Under the pieces are notes generated by a model that saw only the letters and a list, made by a program, of their open reading frames with translations, did not search any database and had not been told where the DNA came from. From JAFAVZ01 sp036009105 (GTDB lineage: Bacteria; Acidobacteriota; Thermoanaerobaculia; Gp7-AA8): DNA of 9,705 bases. This document shows, piece after piece, positions 1 to 6,581 of this stretch (its first letter is position 1; each line of letters opens with the position of its first letter). The stretch lies in the NCBI GenBank assembly GCA_036009105.1, contig DASYMJ010000332.1:1-9705 (forward strand). The letters are read 5' to 3'. Both the position numbers and the translations under genes were made by a program.

Positions 1-2583
1 GCCGCCGTTCGTGAACACGCCGTCGCCCCAGTTGTAGCCGTAGTTGATGATGCCGAAGTCGTCGGAGGACGCCGAGCCGTTCGCGGTGCAGGTCAGGTCG
101 ACGCAGCTGACGAAGAAGCTGGCCGTCGGCGGCGTGTCGCAGGAGCCGACGCTGACCACGTCCGCATTGAGGATGGCCAGCGCGAAGTCCTGTTCGAAAT
201 TCGCCAGGTTGCCGTCCGTGTCGCCGGCGATGTTCTGCGCCTTGACCGTGATGTTGAATTCCTCATTGGCGTTCATGAAGGAGCGGAAGTACTCGATGTT
301 GTTGACGCTGTCGTAAGGCAGCGCGCCGCCGGCCGGCTGGCCGACCGACTCTTCGCCGTTCGCGGTCACGGCGAGCGAGTTGCCGACGTAGACCTGGCCG
401 CTGGTGGAGGTGCGGCGCACCTCCAGGTTGAGGTCATTGACCAGCGGATTCGAAACGCCCGCCGTGGCCGGCGTATCGGTCCACACCAGGGCGATCTTCA
501 CCGGCTTGGAGGCGTCGCGGATGCGCAGCCGGGTGCAGAACGTCTGGCCGGCCTGGGTGAAGGTGCGCCCGGGCGACTGGTCGAAGACCACCGGCTTCTG
601 CGCGCCGTTCAGGATGTCCTCCAGGGTCAGCCGGCCGAAGCCCTGCTGCTGGCTGGGCACGGCGCTGATCGGGATCGCCGGGTTCTTGCTGCGGTCTTCC
701 CCGCCGCGGACGCTGCGCGCGCCGGCGACGAGCACGGCGCGAACGAGCGCGGGGCTCGTATTGGCCGGATCGGTGCCCAGGTACCGCTTGACGATCATCG
801 ACGCGGCGGCGCCGAGGGGGGCGGCGAAGCTGGTGCCGCTGTCGCCGGAGTAGCGGATGTCGCCTTCATAGGCGGTGAGGCAGTAGGGGTGGGTCGGATC
901 GGGCCACCAGATGGAGGTCTGGGTGGAGACGATCAGCGAGGCGGGCGCCATCACGTCCGGCTTGATGTAGCCGGTCAGTTTCGTGCCGTTGCGCGAGGTG
1001 CGCATGATGTTGAAGAAGCTGTCGCCTTTCGTCCCCCGGCAATTGTTGGCGTCCGCTTCCGGCCGGTAGTTCTCCAGGCCGCCGACGCTCAACACGTTCT
1101 TGGCCATGCCGACCGGCGAGGTCTTCATGCCCGTGCCGTTGTCGTCGTTGCCGGCGGCCACGGTCATGAGCAGCGGGATGCGGTTCGGGCCCGCGTCGTC
1201 GGCGTCGCGCGCGGCGATGTCGAACATGCGCGAGAGCGCGGTGTAGAAGCCCGCGTTGGTGGGCGTGCTGTCCTCCCAGGAGTGGTTCTGGATGGTGACG
1301 GAGTTGTTGGCCGCATCAGCGGTCCAGTCGAAGAAGAAGTTGGGGTTGATGCCGGTGGTTTTGGTCAGGATCTTCGTCATGAAGATGCCGGCCGTGGGCG
1401 CGCCGCCGAGGCCCATGAAGTAACCGCCGGAGTCGCGGGCGCCGGTGGTGGCGTTGCCGACCGCGATGCCGGAGACGAGGGTGCCGTGGCGGTAGGCATC
1501 GCAGAGCAGCTGGCCGGCGGAGCACTCCGTATCGGCCGGCCGGTTGCTGCCGTATCCGAGGATGCCGAAGTATTTGCGGCCGTCGAGGTCGGGGTGGCCG
1601 AACTGGGCCGAGCCGTTATCGAGGCCGCTGTCGGCGGCGCCGATCCTCCAGATGCTGGCGGGCATGGACGCGCATTCGGTGCAGCGTCCGAGGACCCAGT
1701 TCCAGTAGTCCTGATTGGGCAGGGGCTGGGTCTGCCCCGCGTTGAGCAGCGAGGTGAGGGACTGCACCTGGCGGGCATCCGCCAGCTGGCTGTCCGGCCT
1801 CGGCCCGACGGAAAGGATCATCGGATTGGAGAGCAGCGCGTTGGCCGCCGCGACGCTCATGTGGGCGTAGACGAGCGTGTCGAGCGAGCCGCGGTTGACT
1901 TCGATGTCGCCGTCGGCCGCGGCGCGAATGGCCTCGACGGCGCTCTCCGATGCGGCGCCGGCCGGCAGCTCGAAGAGCAGGTCGTGCGCCGCGCCGTCGA
2001 TGGCGAGCGTGGCGCTCTTCTGGTAGGGATGGAAGAAGTCGAGCCACTGCACGTAGCCGAGGGCGCGGGTCTGCGCCGCGAGCTCGGGCGGGCCGATGAT
2101 GAGATAAGCGTTGTTCGGGATGTAGCGGGAGATCTTCCAGCCGATGGACTGCACTTCAGCCACCCATTCCGTGCGCGCGGGGGCGACGAACTGCAGCACG
2201 AAGAGGCCGGACTGCTGCGGGGTGTACTGCTGGAAGAGGCGGCTCGGCGCGACGCCGCTGATGCCTTCCCGCGCATCGAGGTCGGCGCCCGGGAGCTCGA
2301 GCACGTCGAGGTCGTCGCGCGTTCGGACGCGGATGCTTTGCTTTCCCGCCGCGGTGGTGAGGGCCTCGACCGAATCGCTGGGGAGGTAGGCGATGGTGTA
2401 GGAGCCGTAGTCGGCGAGCACTTCGCCTCCGAACGGCTGGAGCAGGCTGGAGATGGCGGCGGCGCTGGTGGTTCCGGAGGCCGAGAGCTCGACCTTGGAC
2501 CAGCCCGGGCGGGCCGTGGCCGCGCAGAGCGGCAGGGCGATCAAAAGGACGAAGAGGACGAGGATGTACTTACGCAGAGGCAT
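1..2583 (-). CDS. Secreted subtilisin-like serine protease (S8, KP-43-like) with PKD domain, 3' end outside window
   Basis: This is an extracellular endopeptidase, read as 861 codons without a stop to the window edge. The ATG at 2583 follows a strong AGGAGG (2591-2596) by 7 nt. Residues 1-22 form a Sec signal peptide: MPLRK, a hydrophobic core, then a cleavage region near C20-A24. Residues about 30-262 hold three successive alpha/beta modules resembling inhibitor-I9 prodomains. The catalytic domain covers about 290-665, with triad Asp318 (ADSG), His366 (RHGT) and Ser585 (GTSFAAP), oxyanion Asn479 (AAGND) and the KPDVMAP motif at 541-547. Residues about 668-808 (ALVWTD, LVNDLNLEV, YVGN, then FALAILN) match the C-terminal beta-sandwich of KP-43-type subtilases. 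A PKD domain starts near 817 and reaches its YNWGDG motif at 850-855, where the window ends. Several Cys residues (301, 304, 353, 361, 515, 568) suggest disulfides in an exported enzyme. L-P-L-C at 17-20 is not a proper lipobox. The family is certain; substrate and total length are not visible. Confidence 0.95.
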   Translation of the reverse strand, partial: MPLRKYILVLFVLLIALPLCAATARPGWSKVELSASGTTSAAAISSLLQPFGGEVLADYGSYTIAYLPSDSVEALTTAAGKQSIRVRTRDDLDVLELPGADLDAREGISGVAPSRLFQQYTPQQSGLFVLQFVAPARTEWVAEVQSIGWKISRYIPNNAYLIIGPPELAAQTRALGYVQWLDFFHPYQKSATLAIDGAAHDLLFELPAGAASESAVEAIRAAADGDIEVNRGSLDTLVYAHMSVAAANALLSNPMILSVGPRPDSQLADARQVQSLTSLLNAGQTQPLPNQDYWNWVLGRCTECASMPASIWRIGAADSGLDNGSAQFGHPDLDGRKYFGILGYGSNRPADTECSAGQLLCDAYRHGTLVSGIAVGNATTGARDSGGYFMGLGGAPTAGIFMTKILTKTTGINPNFFFDWTADAANNSVTIQNHSWEDSTPTNAGFYTALSRMFDIAARDADDAGPNRIPLLMTVAAGNDDNGTGMKTSPVGMAKNVLSVGGLENYRPEADANNCRGTKGDSFFNIMRTSRNGTKLTGYIKPDVMAPASLIVSTQTSIWWPDPTHPYCLTAYEGDIRYSGDSGTSFAAPLGAAASMIVKRYLGTDPANTSPALVRAVLVAGARSVRGGEDRSKNPAIPISAVPSQQQGFGRLTLEDILNGAQKPVVFDQSPGRTFTQAGQTFCTRLRIRDASKPVKIALVWTDTPATAGVSNPLVNDLNLEVRRTSTSGQVYVGNSLAVTANGEESVGQPAGGALPYDSVNNIEYFRSFMNANEEFNITVKAQNIAGDTDGNLANFEQDFALAILNADVVSVGSCDTPPTASFFVSCVDLTCTANGSASSDDFGIINYGYNWGDGVFTNGG

Positions 2584-2707
2584 TGGCTTTCCTCCTGAAT
2601 GCAGACTGCCCGGATCGCGATCTTGGCTGCTTTCAGTATTGGTCGCCTTGCATCGATGCGCTGCGAACAAACAGGGACAGATGTGTAGATGCACTGGTAC
2701 GGGAGTG

Positions 2708-2793
2708 TGTCATCCTGAAGGCGCGGAGACGCCGAAGAATCCCATCGATCTTGCCGGGAGATCCATTCGCCCTCTGCGGGGCTCAGGATGACA
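2708..2793. repeat. Palindromic dispersed repeat (TGTCATCCTGA family)
   Basis: Perfect 11-bp inverted arms, TGTCATCCTGA (2708-2718) and TCAGGATGACA (2783-2793), bound an 86-bp element. The sequence next to the arms is also partly complementary (AGGCGCGGAG against CTCTGCGGGG). Similar GTCATCCTGA...TCAGGATGAC elements occur as dispersed multi-copy repeats in many bacterial genomes; that is recalled, not searched here. The right arm overlaps the last codons and stop of the upstream minus-strand gene. As RNA it would fold into a long imperfect hairpin and could help end that transcript, although no T-run follows. The rest of the gap (2584-2707) shows only the protease Shine-Dalgarno and no convincing promoter. 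Confidence 0.7.
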
Positions 2794-3604
2794 GCGCGAC
2801 GCTCATCGGAATGCCCAGATGCACCGTCACCGGTTCCGGCGCGGCGGCGAGGTCCAGCATGTCCGTCCGGTCGTAGTAGGTGGCGAAGAGGGCGGCGTTG
2901 CGGGGTTGGTCGAAGCGGAGGTCGAAGTTCACGAACTCCAGCACGTTCGAGCAGAACAGCCAGAGGTTCTCCGACTGGCCCACGAACTCCGCGAAGCCGG
3001 CCGACCGCACGTTGTCCAGCCGCGTATGCACCGGCACCTCGGCCAGCAGGCGGCGGGTCAGCGCGTAGTTGTCGAGGGCGTAGCGCCAGCTGCTGAGGAG
3101 CGTGCGCGCCGAGCGGCCGCGGTTCTCCTGCAGCGTGCCGTTCTGCCGCGCCGCGATGCAGGTGCGGATCACCTCCTCCTGCTCCGTCTCCACCTCGTAG
3201 TCGGCCCGGGCCAGGCGGGTGAGGAAGTCATACGCGGTCTCCGACCCGATCCAGACGCGGCGCACGATCTGGAAGAAGGAGATCTCGTGCGGGTTGACGT
3301 CGAAGAAGGTGATCTCCCGCGGCCGGAAGATGGGGATGAGATTCAGGCCGTACAGGCCGCCCACCACGCTCGCGTAGTGGATGTGCTCGCGCCGCTCGGG
3401 GCCGACCTGCGCGTGGAAGGACTGGAAGCGGGCGAAGATCTCGTACAGGCGCGCCACGTGCGCGGCGTCGTGGCGCACCTCCTCCCGCGGGCGGAGCTCG
3501 TCGAAGCCGTCGTCGGTGCCGTAGTAGATCTCGTAGATGTGATCGAAGCAGGTCTCGTTGAGGTGATCGTGGCTGGCGACGAGACTCTCAGCTTGCAGCG
3601 GCAT
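2783..3604 (-). CDS. Methyltransferase-like (Rossmann-type) protein of unknown function
   Basis: A 273-aa soluble protein with no signal peptide or membrane segment; I do not recognise a named family. Motif layout suggests a divergent SAM-dependent methyltransferase fold. A glycine-rich strand and turn (ASVVGGLYGLN, 78-88) is followed by a strand ending in an acidic residue (ITFFDVNPHE, 98-107, with Asp102 where class I enzymes bind the SAM ribose). Later comes a hydrophobic strand LWLFCSNVLEFVN (214-226), resembling motif IV. The ATG at 3604 is preferred over upstream starts because GGGAGGGAG (3610-3618) lies just ahead of it and similarity to a folded protein begins there. Its first 17 nt overlap the end of the sulfotransferase gene, which implies translational coupling. 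It is the last gene of the four-gene cassette. The final Ser-Ser-stop is encoded by the arm of a dispersed repeat. Methyltransferase activity is inference. Confidence 0.8.
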   Translation of the reverse strand: MPLQAESLVASHDHLNETCFDHIYEIYYGTDDGFDELRPREEVRHDAAHVARLYEIFARFQSFHAQVGPERREHIHYASVVGGLYGLNLIPIFRPREITFFDVNPHEISFFQIVRRVWIGSETAYDFLTRLARADYEVETEQEEVIRTCIAARQNGTLQENRGRSARTLLSSWRYALDNYALTRRLLAEVPVHTRLDNVRSAGFAEFVGQSENLWLFCSNVLEFVNFDLRFDQPRNAALFATYYDRTDMLDLAAAPEPVTVHLGIPMSVALSS

Positions 3605-4445
3605 GTGCGCTCCCTCCCGTTTGGTAGGACATCGACCGCAGGGCATCGCCCGCGGCCTGTTCGAATGCCAGTTGTTCTTCCGGCGGCATCTCCCGCCGCC
3701 ACCGTCCCACATCCTCGGCAACCGGCCGGCGCTCCAGCTTGCGATGGATGTCGCCGTCGATGTCGGAGAGGAACTGGGCCGGGTTCTCGAAGAACTGCAG
3801 CATCGGCGGCTCGAACTCCTCGCCGAGAAACTCGCAGATGCCGCCAAGCGTGGCGCGCGTCTCCAGCACCAGGTCCTCGTAGCGGACGATGAGATTGCGC
3901 TCCGGGCCGAGCTCGCGGGCCGCGGCCTGGGCATGCTCCACGCGCTGCCGCCAGTACGCCGCGCGCTCGGCGGTCGTGGCGCCGTGCCAGCCGAGGCGTT
4001 CGAGCGAGCGGCTCACGTCGCGGCCGTCGCGGATGATGTGCATGACCTTCGAGCCGGGGAAGAGCCCCATGAGGCGCCGCCAGCAGGCGTAGTACATCGG
4101 CGTCTTGTCCCCCCAGCGCGGCTTGCCGGAGGGCGCGATCTCCAGCCGGTACAGCGCATCGACCAGCGCGGCCAGCGTGGCCGGTGCGAGCTTCACCACC
4201 TCCCGCACCTCGGCCGGCGAGAGGTGCCAGGTGCGGAAGTTCTTCTCGCCGACGACCAGCTCCCCGAAGCGCGCCGCTTCTTCCGCATCGAGCAGGCGGT
4301 CGGACGGCAACTCATCGAAGACCTGCCGCAGAAAGTGCGACTCGAAGGGGATGGCCAGCCGGGAGTGGCGGTTGAGCATCAGGCGCAGCATCGTCGTTCC
4401 CGACCTCGCCGCGCCGAGGATGAAGAACGGCGTGTCGTCCTTCAC
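3588..4445 (-). CDS. PAPS-dependent sulfotransferase family protein
   Basis: A 285-aa cytoplasmic enzyme expected to transfer a sulfuryl group from PAPS to a hydroxyl or amine of an acceptor. The 5'-phosphosulfate loop is GAARSGTT (11-18), at the N terminus directly after the first beta strand (FFIL). A GDKTP motif lies at 112-116, the 3'-phosphate-binding segment RDGRDVSRS at 139-147, and YEDL at 189-192. Order, spacing and length fit the Sulfotransfer_3-type family. The start is the GTG at 4445: it overlaps the TGA of the propeller gene in a GTGA, has GGAG (4454-4457) 8 nt upstream, and sits exactly where family similarity begins. Longer open-frame extensions would run back through the propeller gene. 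It is translationally coupled on both sides. The acceptor is unknown; the neighbouring aldolase-family and methyltransferase-like genes hint at modification of a small molecule or glycan. Confidence 0.92.
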   Translation of the reverse strand: MKDDTPFFILGAARSGTTMLRLMLNRHSRLAIPFESHFLRQVFDELPSDRLLDAEEAARFGELVVGEKNFRTWHLSPAEVREVVKLAPATLAALVDALYRLEIAPSGKPRWGDKTPMYYACWRRLMGLFPGSKVMHIIRDGRDVSRSLERLGWHGATTAERAAYWRQRVEHAQAAARELGPERNLIVRYEDLVLETRATLGGICEFLGEEFEPPMLQFFENPAQFLSDIDGDIHRKLERRPVAEDVGRWRREMPPEEQLAFEQAAGDALRSMSYQTGGSAHAAAS

Positions 4446-5254
4446 TGGAAGCGCTCCGGCAGGTCGAGCAGGGCCAGCGGGCAGTCGAAGCCGCCGCAGA
4501 CGAGCCGCTTCTGATCGGGCGACCAGCCGACCTGCAAAGGATCGAGGTCGTGGTCGGTGAGGCGATCCGCCTCCCTGCCGTCCGCGCTGATGATCCAGAC
4601 CGCCTTCCGCGTCGATTCCGTCGGCCTGGGCGTGGGGCGGGTGGAGGTGCAGGCGATCCACTTGCCGTCCGGCGACCAGCGCGGCGCGCGGCCCTGCATC
4701 AGCACCGGGTCGCCGTCCTCCAGCCGCCGCGGCCTGCTCTTCGGCGAGACGAGCCACAGCTGATTCGCGCCCTGATCGCACGCGCCGGCGTTTCCGGCGA
4801 AGACGACCGTCTCGCCGTCCGGGCTCACGCCGGGGCGGCCCGCGCAGACCTCGGGGAAGTTCGTCAGCGGCTCCGCCGAGTGCGGCGTCAGCTTGAACAG
4901 CACGCCTTCGCGGCCCCGCGGCCCGTCGTACATCGACACCACCACCACGGCCCGCTCGTGCGGATAGGTGCAGGGATGAAAGAAGGGGCGCTCGTCGGTG
5001 GAGAACGGCGCGAGGCGGCCGCTCTCCGCGTCGACGGTCCAGATCGCCCCGCCGCGGTTAAACGCGATCTCGGAGGTGCCGGGCAGCCAGGTGGGGCGCT
5101 TCGCGTCGACGTCGGGCGGCGTGATGGCGCGCGGCTCTTCGCCGCCGTCCAGTGACAGCAGCAGCAGGCGCGAGCCGGCGGTGAACACGATCCGCCGCCC
5201 GTCCGGCGCGAAGCACGGCCACGCCCCCTCGGGCCACAGTATCCGGATCGCCAT
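4442..5254 (-). CDS. PD40/TolB-like beta-propeller protein, cytoplasmic
   Basis: A 270-aa protein built almost entirely of WD40-like PD40 repeats. Clear repeat cores are FAPDGRRIVF (15-24), WLPGTSEIAF (56-65), VSPDGETVVF (143-152), WSPDGKWIAC (193-202) and WSPDQKRLVC (244-253). A weaker one lies around 93-130, so a six-bladed propeller is plausible. There is no signal peptide and no N-terminal TolB domain, so it is not TolB itself and probably stays in the cytoplasm, perhaps as a binding scaffold or lactonase-like enzyme. The ATG at 5254 is the only sensible start, since no in-frame start is visible just upstream; its Shine-Dalgarno is weak (GGTGAG). It lies 67 nt after the aldolase-family gene, and its TGA overlaps the sulfotransferase GTG. 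Ligand and role are unknown. Confidence 0.88.
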   Translation of the reverse strand: MAIRILWPEGAWPCFAPDGRRIVFTAGSRLLLLSLDGGEEPRAITPPDVDAKRPTWLPGTSEIAFNRGGAIWTVDAESGRLAPFSTDERPFFHPCTYPHERAVVVVSMYDGPRGREGVLFKLTPHSAEPLTNFPEVCAGRPGVSPDGETVVFAGNAGACDQGANQLWLVSPKSRPRRLEDGDPVLMQGRAPRWSPDGKWIACTSTRPTPRPTESTRKAVWIISADGREADRLTDHDLDPLQVGWSPDQKRLVCGGFDCPLALLDLPERFQ

Positions 5255-5321
5255 GGAAGCTGTCTCACCGGAAAGACGATCCGGCGCGGCGGCTTGTGAC
5301 GCGTTCGGCGGCGGAGCGGGC

Positions 5322-6086
5322 CTACACGGAGTAGCCGGGATACACCCGATCCAGTTTCCGCAGCAGCGCCGGCCACGCCAGCGCGCCGCCGGCGCCGCGC
5401 GTGACCTGCCTGGCCTGGGCCTGCGCGCCGGCGATGATGCGCGGATCGATCGAGATCAGCTCGCCACCGCCCGCCTGGGCCCGGATCTGGATCATGCAGG
5501 CGGACTGGAAGAGGTACATGAAGAGGAAGGCGTCCGGAATGGAGTCGGCCACGGTGAGCAGGCCGTGGTTGCGCAGGGCGAGGAAGTTCTTCTCGCCGAG
5601 GTCGCGCACCAGGCGGGGCCGCTCGTCTTCGTTCAGCGCCACCCCTTCGTAGTCGTGATAGGCGAGCGAGGCGAGGACGAAGATCGACTGCTGGGAGATG
5701 GGCAGCAGGCCGTTCTTCTGCGCGGTGACGGCGACACCTTCCAGGCTGTGCACGTGCACCACGCACTTCGCGTCCTCGCGCGCGGCGTGGATGGCGCTGT
5801 GGATGTTGAAGCCGGCCGGGTTGATGTCGTACGGGCTGTCCCCGACCTTGTTGCCTTCGATGTCGATCTTTACCAGGCTGGAGGCGGTGATCTCGTCGAA
5901 GAGCATGCCGTAGGGATTGATCAGGAAGTGATGCTCCGGCCCCGGCACCCGTGCCGAGATGTGGGTGAAGATGAGGTCATCCCAATGGAAGAGGGCGACC
6001 AGGCGGTAGCAGGCGGCGAGGTTCACGCGCTGCTCCCACTCCGGATCCAGGACAGGGGAACGGGTGGGCAGGCCGAATGCGCTCAT
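5322..6086 (-). CDS. Class II aldolase/adducin family protein
   Basis: A 254-aa cytoplasmic protein of the zinc-dependent class II aldolase/adducin fold. Diagnostic segments are FTHISARVPG (40-49), FLINPYGMLFDEITASSLVK (54-73), NPAGFNIHSAIHAARED (89-105), HVHS (111-114) and LRNHGLLTV (171-179). His111, His113 and His174 are the expected metal ligands. Where fuculose-1-phosphate aldolase carries its catalytic Glu (in PSSEW), this protein appears to have Gly (NPAG), as in the adducin-like subgroup, so aldol cleavage of a sugar phosphate should not be assumed. The ATG at 6086 follows GTGAGG (6092-6097) by 5 nt. It is the first gene of the cassette running to 2783, and its promoter must lie in the short divergent region before the riboswitch. 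On the minus strand, TATCAT (6111-6116) is a possible -10 without a clear -35. Confidence 0.93.
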   Translation of the reverse strand: MSAFGLPTRSPVLDPEWEQRVNLAACYRLVALFHWDDLIFTHISARVPGPEHHFLINPYGMLFDEITASSLVKIDIEGNKVGDSPYDINPAGFNIHSAIHAAREDAKCVVHVHSLEGVAVTAQKNGLLPISQQSIFVLASLAYHDYEGVALNEDERPRLVRDLGEKNFLALRNHGLLTVADSIPDAFLFMYLFQSACMIQIRAQAGGGELISIDPRIIAGAQAQARQVTRGAGGALAWPALLRKLDRVYPGYSV

Positions 6087-6111
6087 CTGAACCTCACTGG
6101 CGATGGGGAGA

Positions 6112-6120
6112 TGATATACA
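6112..6120 (+). promoter_or_regulatory. Possible extended -10 promoter for the riboswitch RNA
   Basis: TGATATACA has a TGn extended -10 element followed by TATACA, a 4/6 match to TATAAT, in an otherwise GC-rich region. No TTGACA-like -35 is seen at the right distance. It would start transcription near 6127, ahead of the riboswitch. The same AT-rich stretch holds a minus-strand -10 candidate for the divergent aldolase-family gene. The call rests on composition and position only. Confidence 0.3.
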
Positions 6121-6128
6121 CTACCCCC

Positions 6129-6146
6129 GCCGCCTGTGGTGGCGGC
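6129..6146 (+). other. Small hairpin just before the riboswitch
   Basis: GCCGCC (6129-6134) and GGCGGC (6141-6146) form a 6-bp GC stem around a TGTGGT loop. It ends five bases before the riboswitch P1 stem. It may stabilise the 5' end of the leader RNA. It could equally read on the minus strand as part of the aldolase-gene promoter region. Confidence 0.4.
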
Positions 6147-6151
6147 TTGCC

Positions 6152-6275
6152 ATGCCTAATCCTCGGCGCCGAGGAGCGGGGGAACCAAAGCGACGGCTTG
6201 CCACCGTCCGGGGTGAATCGGACCAAAAGTCCGTAGGGCTTCCAGCCCGAATCCGACAGCTAACCTCGTAGGCAG
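6152..6275 (+). promoter_or_regulatory. ydaO/yuaA-type c-di-AMP riboswitch aptamer
   Basis: The conserved core of the cyclic di-AMP riboswitch is recognisable by eye: GGGGGAACCAAA (6178-6189), GGGGTGAATC (6210-6219), CCGAATCCGACAGC (6247-6260) and TAACCTCGTAGGC (6261-6273). Closing stem P1 pairs TGCCTA (6153-6158) with TAGGCA (6269-6274). Internal helices fit the family: CCTCG/CGAGG (6161-6174), GACGG/CCGTC near 6191-6208, CGGAC/GTCCG near 6219-6233, and GGGCT/AGCCC near 6236-6248. In known members c-di-AMP binding lowers expression of the downstream gene. An intrinsic terminator follows 23 nt later on the same strand, so a transcription-attenuation switch acting on the receptor gene at 6582 is the natural inference. 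Family recognition is strong; the ligand and the direction of control here are inferred from the family. Confidence 0.93.
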
Positions 6276-6297
6276 CCCGGAGGGGCAGGCCTTGCAG

Positions 6298-6331
6298 ACG
6301 CCGCGAAGCAATTCGCGGCGTTTGTTCTTTT
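6298..6331 (+). terminator. Intrinsic terminator, riboswitch expression platform
   Basis: A perfect 10-bp GC-rich stem, ACGCCGCGAA (6298-6307) and TTCGCGGCGT (6312-6321), closes a GCAA tetraloop and runs into the T-rich tract TTTGTTCTTTT. It lies 23 nt after the P1 stem of the aptamer and no gene ends upstream on this strand, which is the arrangement of a riboswitch-controlled terminator. The segment between them (6276-6297) could form part of an antiterminator, but I could not identify an unambiguous alternative pairing by eye. Confidence 0.88.
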
Positions 6332-6570
6332 CCACCACGATCAACCGGCACCGGCCTTTGTTCCTCGCTCGTCGTTCCTCTGTGCTAACCTTACGGCCAC
6401 CTTTACATCTGAATTCAACAAACGGTACGGCGCGAACGCATCGATGAATGCGAGCCCCGGTCCCGCGGAGTAGCCGATCCGGCTAAGTTTCTGATTACGC
6501 ACCTTTTGAAGGATGGCACGGCCGCGGCCGGCATCCTGCAGCGGACTTCGATCCTCGAATCCCCCAGCGA
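6332..6570 (+). other. Long untranslated leader between riboswitch terminator and receptor gene
   Basis: No gene with a credible Shine-Dalgarno is seen here. Two small stem-loops are visible: CGCAT/ATGCG (6437-6452) and AGCCG/CGGCT (6472-6484). A 9-codon ATG frame at 6444-6473 has no ribosome-binding site. I see no clear sigma-70 promoter, but a second promoter for the receptor cannot be excluded. The segment ends at AAGGAG (6571-6576), the ribosome-binding site of the receptor. Confidence 0.5.
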
Positions 6571-6581
6571 AAGGAGCCGAT

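Noticed and set aside
2521..2583. Possible lipobox (L-P-L-C) in the protease signal peptide
   Set aside because: Leu at -1 and Pro at -2 do not fit the lipobox consensus, and Ala residues just after provide an ordinary signal peptidase I site.
889..2598. A 569-codon open frame on the plus strand
   Set aside because: It is antisense to the subtilase. Its composition (Gly, Ala, Arg, Val-rich) has no family features, while the minus strand gives a full catalytic triad, so it is a high-GC shadow.
4446..4781. Upstream extension of the sulfotransferase to 397 residues
   Set aside because: The extra region is an out-of-frame reading of the propeller gene. The GTG at 4445 in the GTGA overlap is the natural start.
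6444..6473. Nine-codon ATG frame in the receptor leader
   Set aside because: No Shine-Dalgarno, and its start codon lies inside a small stem-loop. Such short frames are expected by chance.
6421..6510. Possible second riboswitch in the receptor leader
   Set aside because: I compared it by eye with the c-di-GMP, TPP, cobalamin, glycine and SAM classes and found no conserved core. Only two small hairpins are supported.
6513..6581. Upstream ATG extending the receptor by 23 residues
   Set aside because: The extension is Pro/Arg-rich and would put a non-signal sequence ahead of a clear signal peptide. The ATG at 6582 has the good Shine-Dalgarno.
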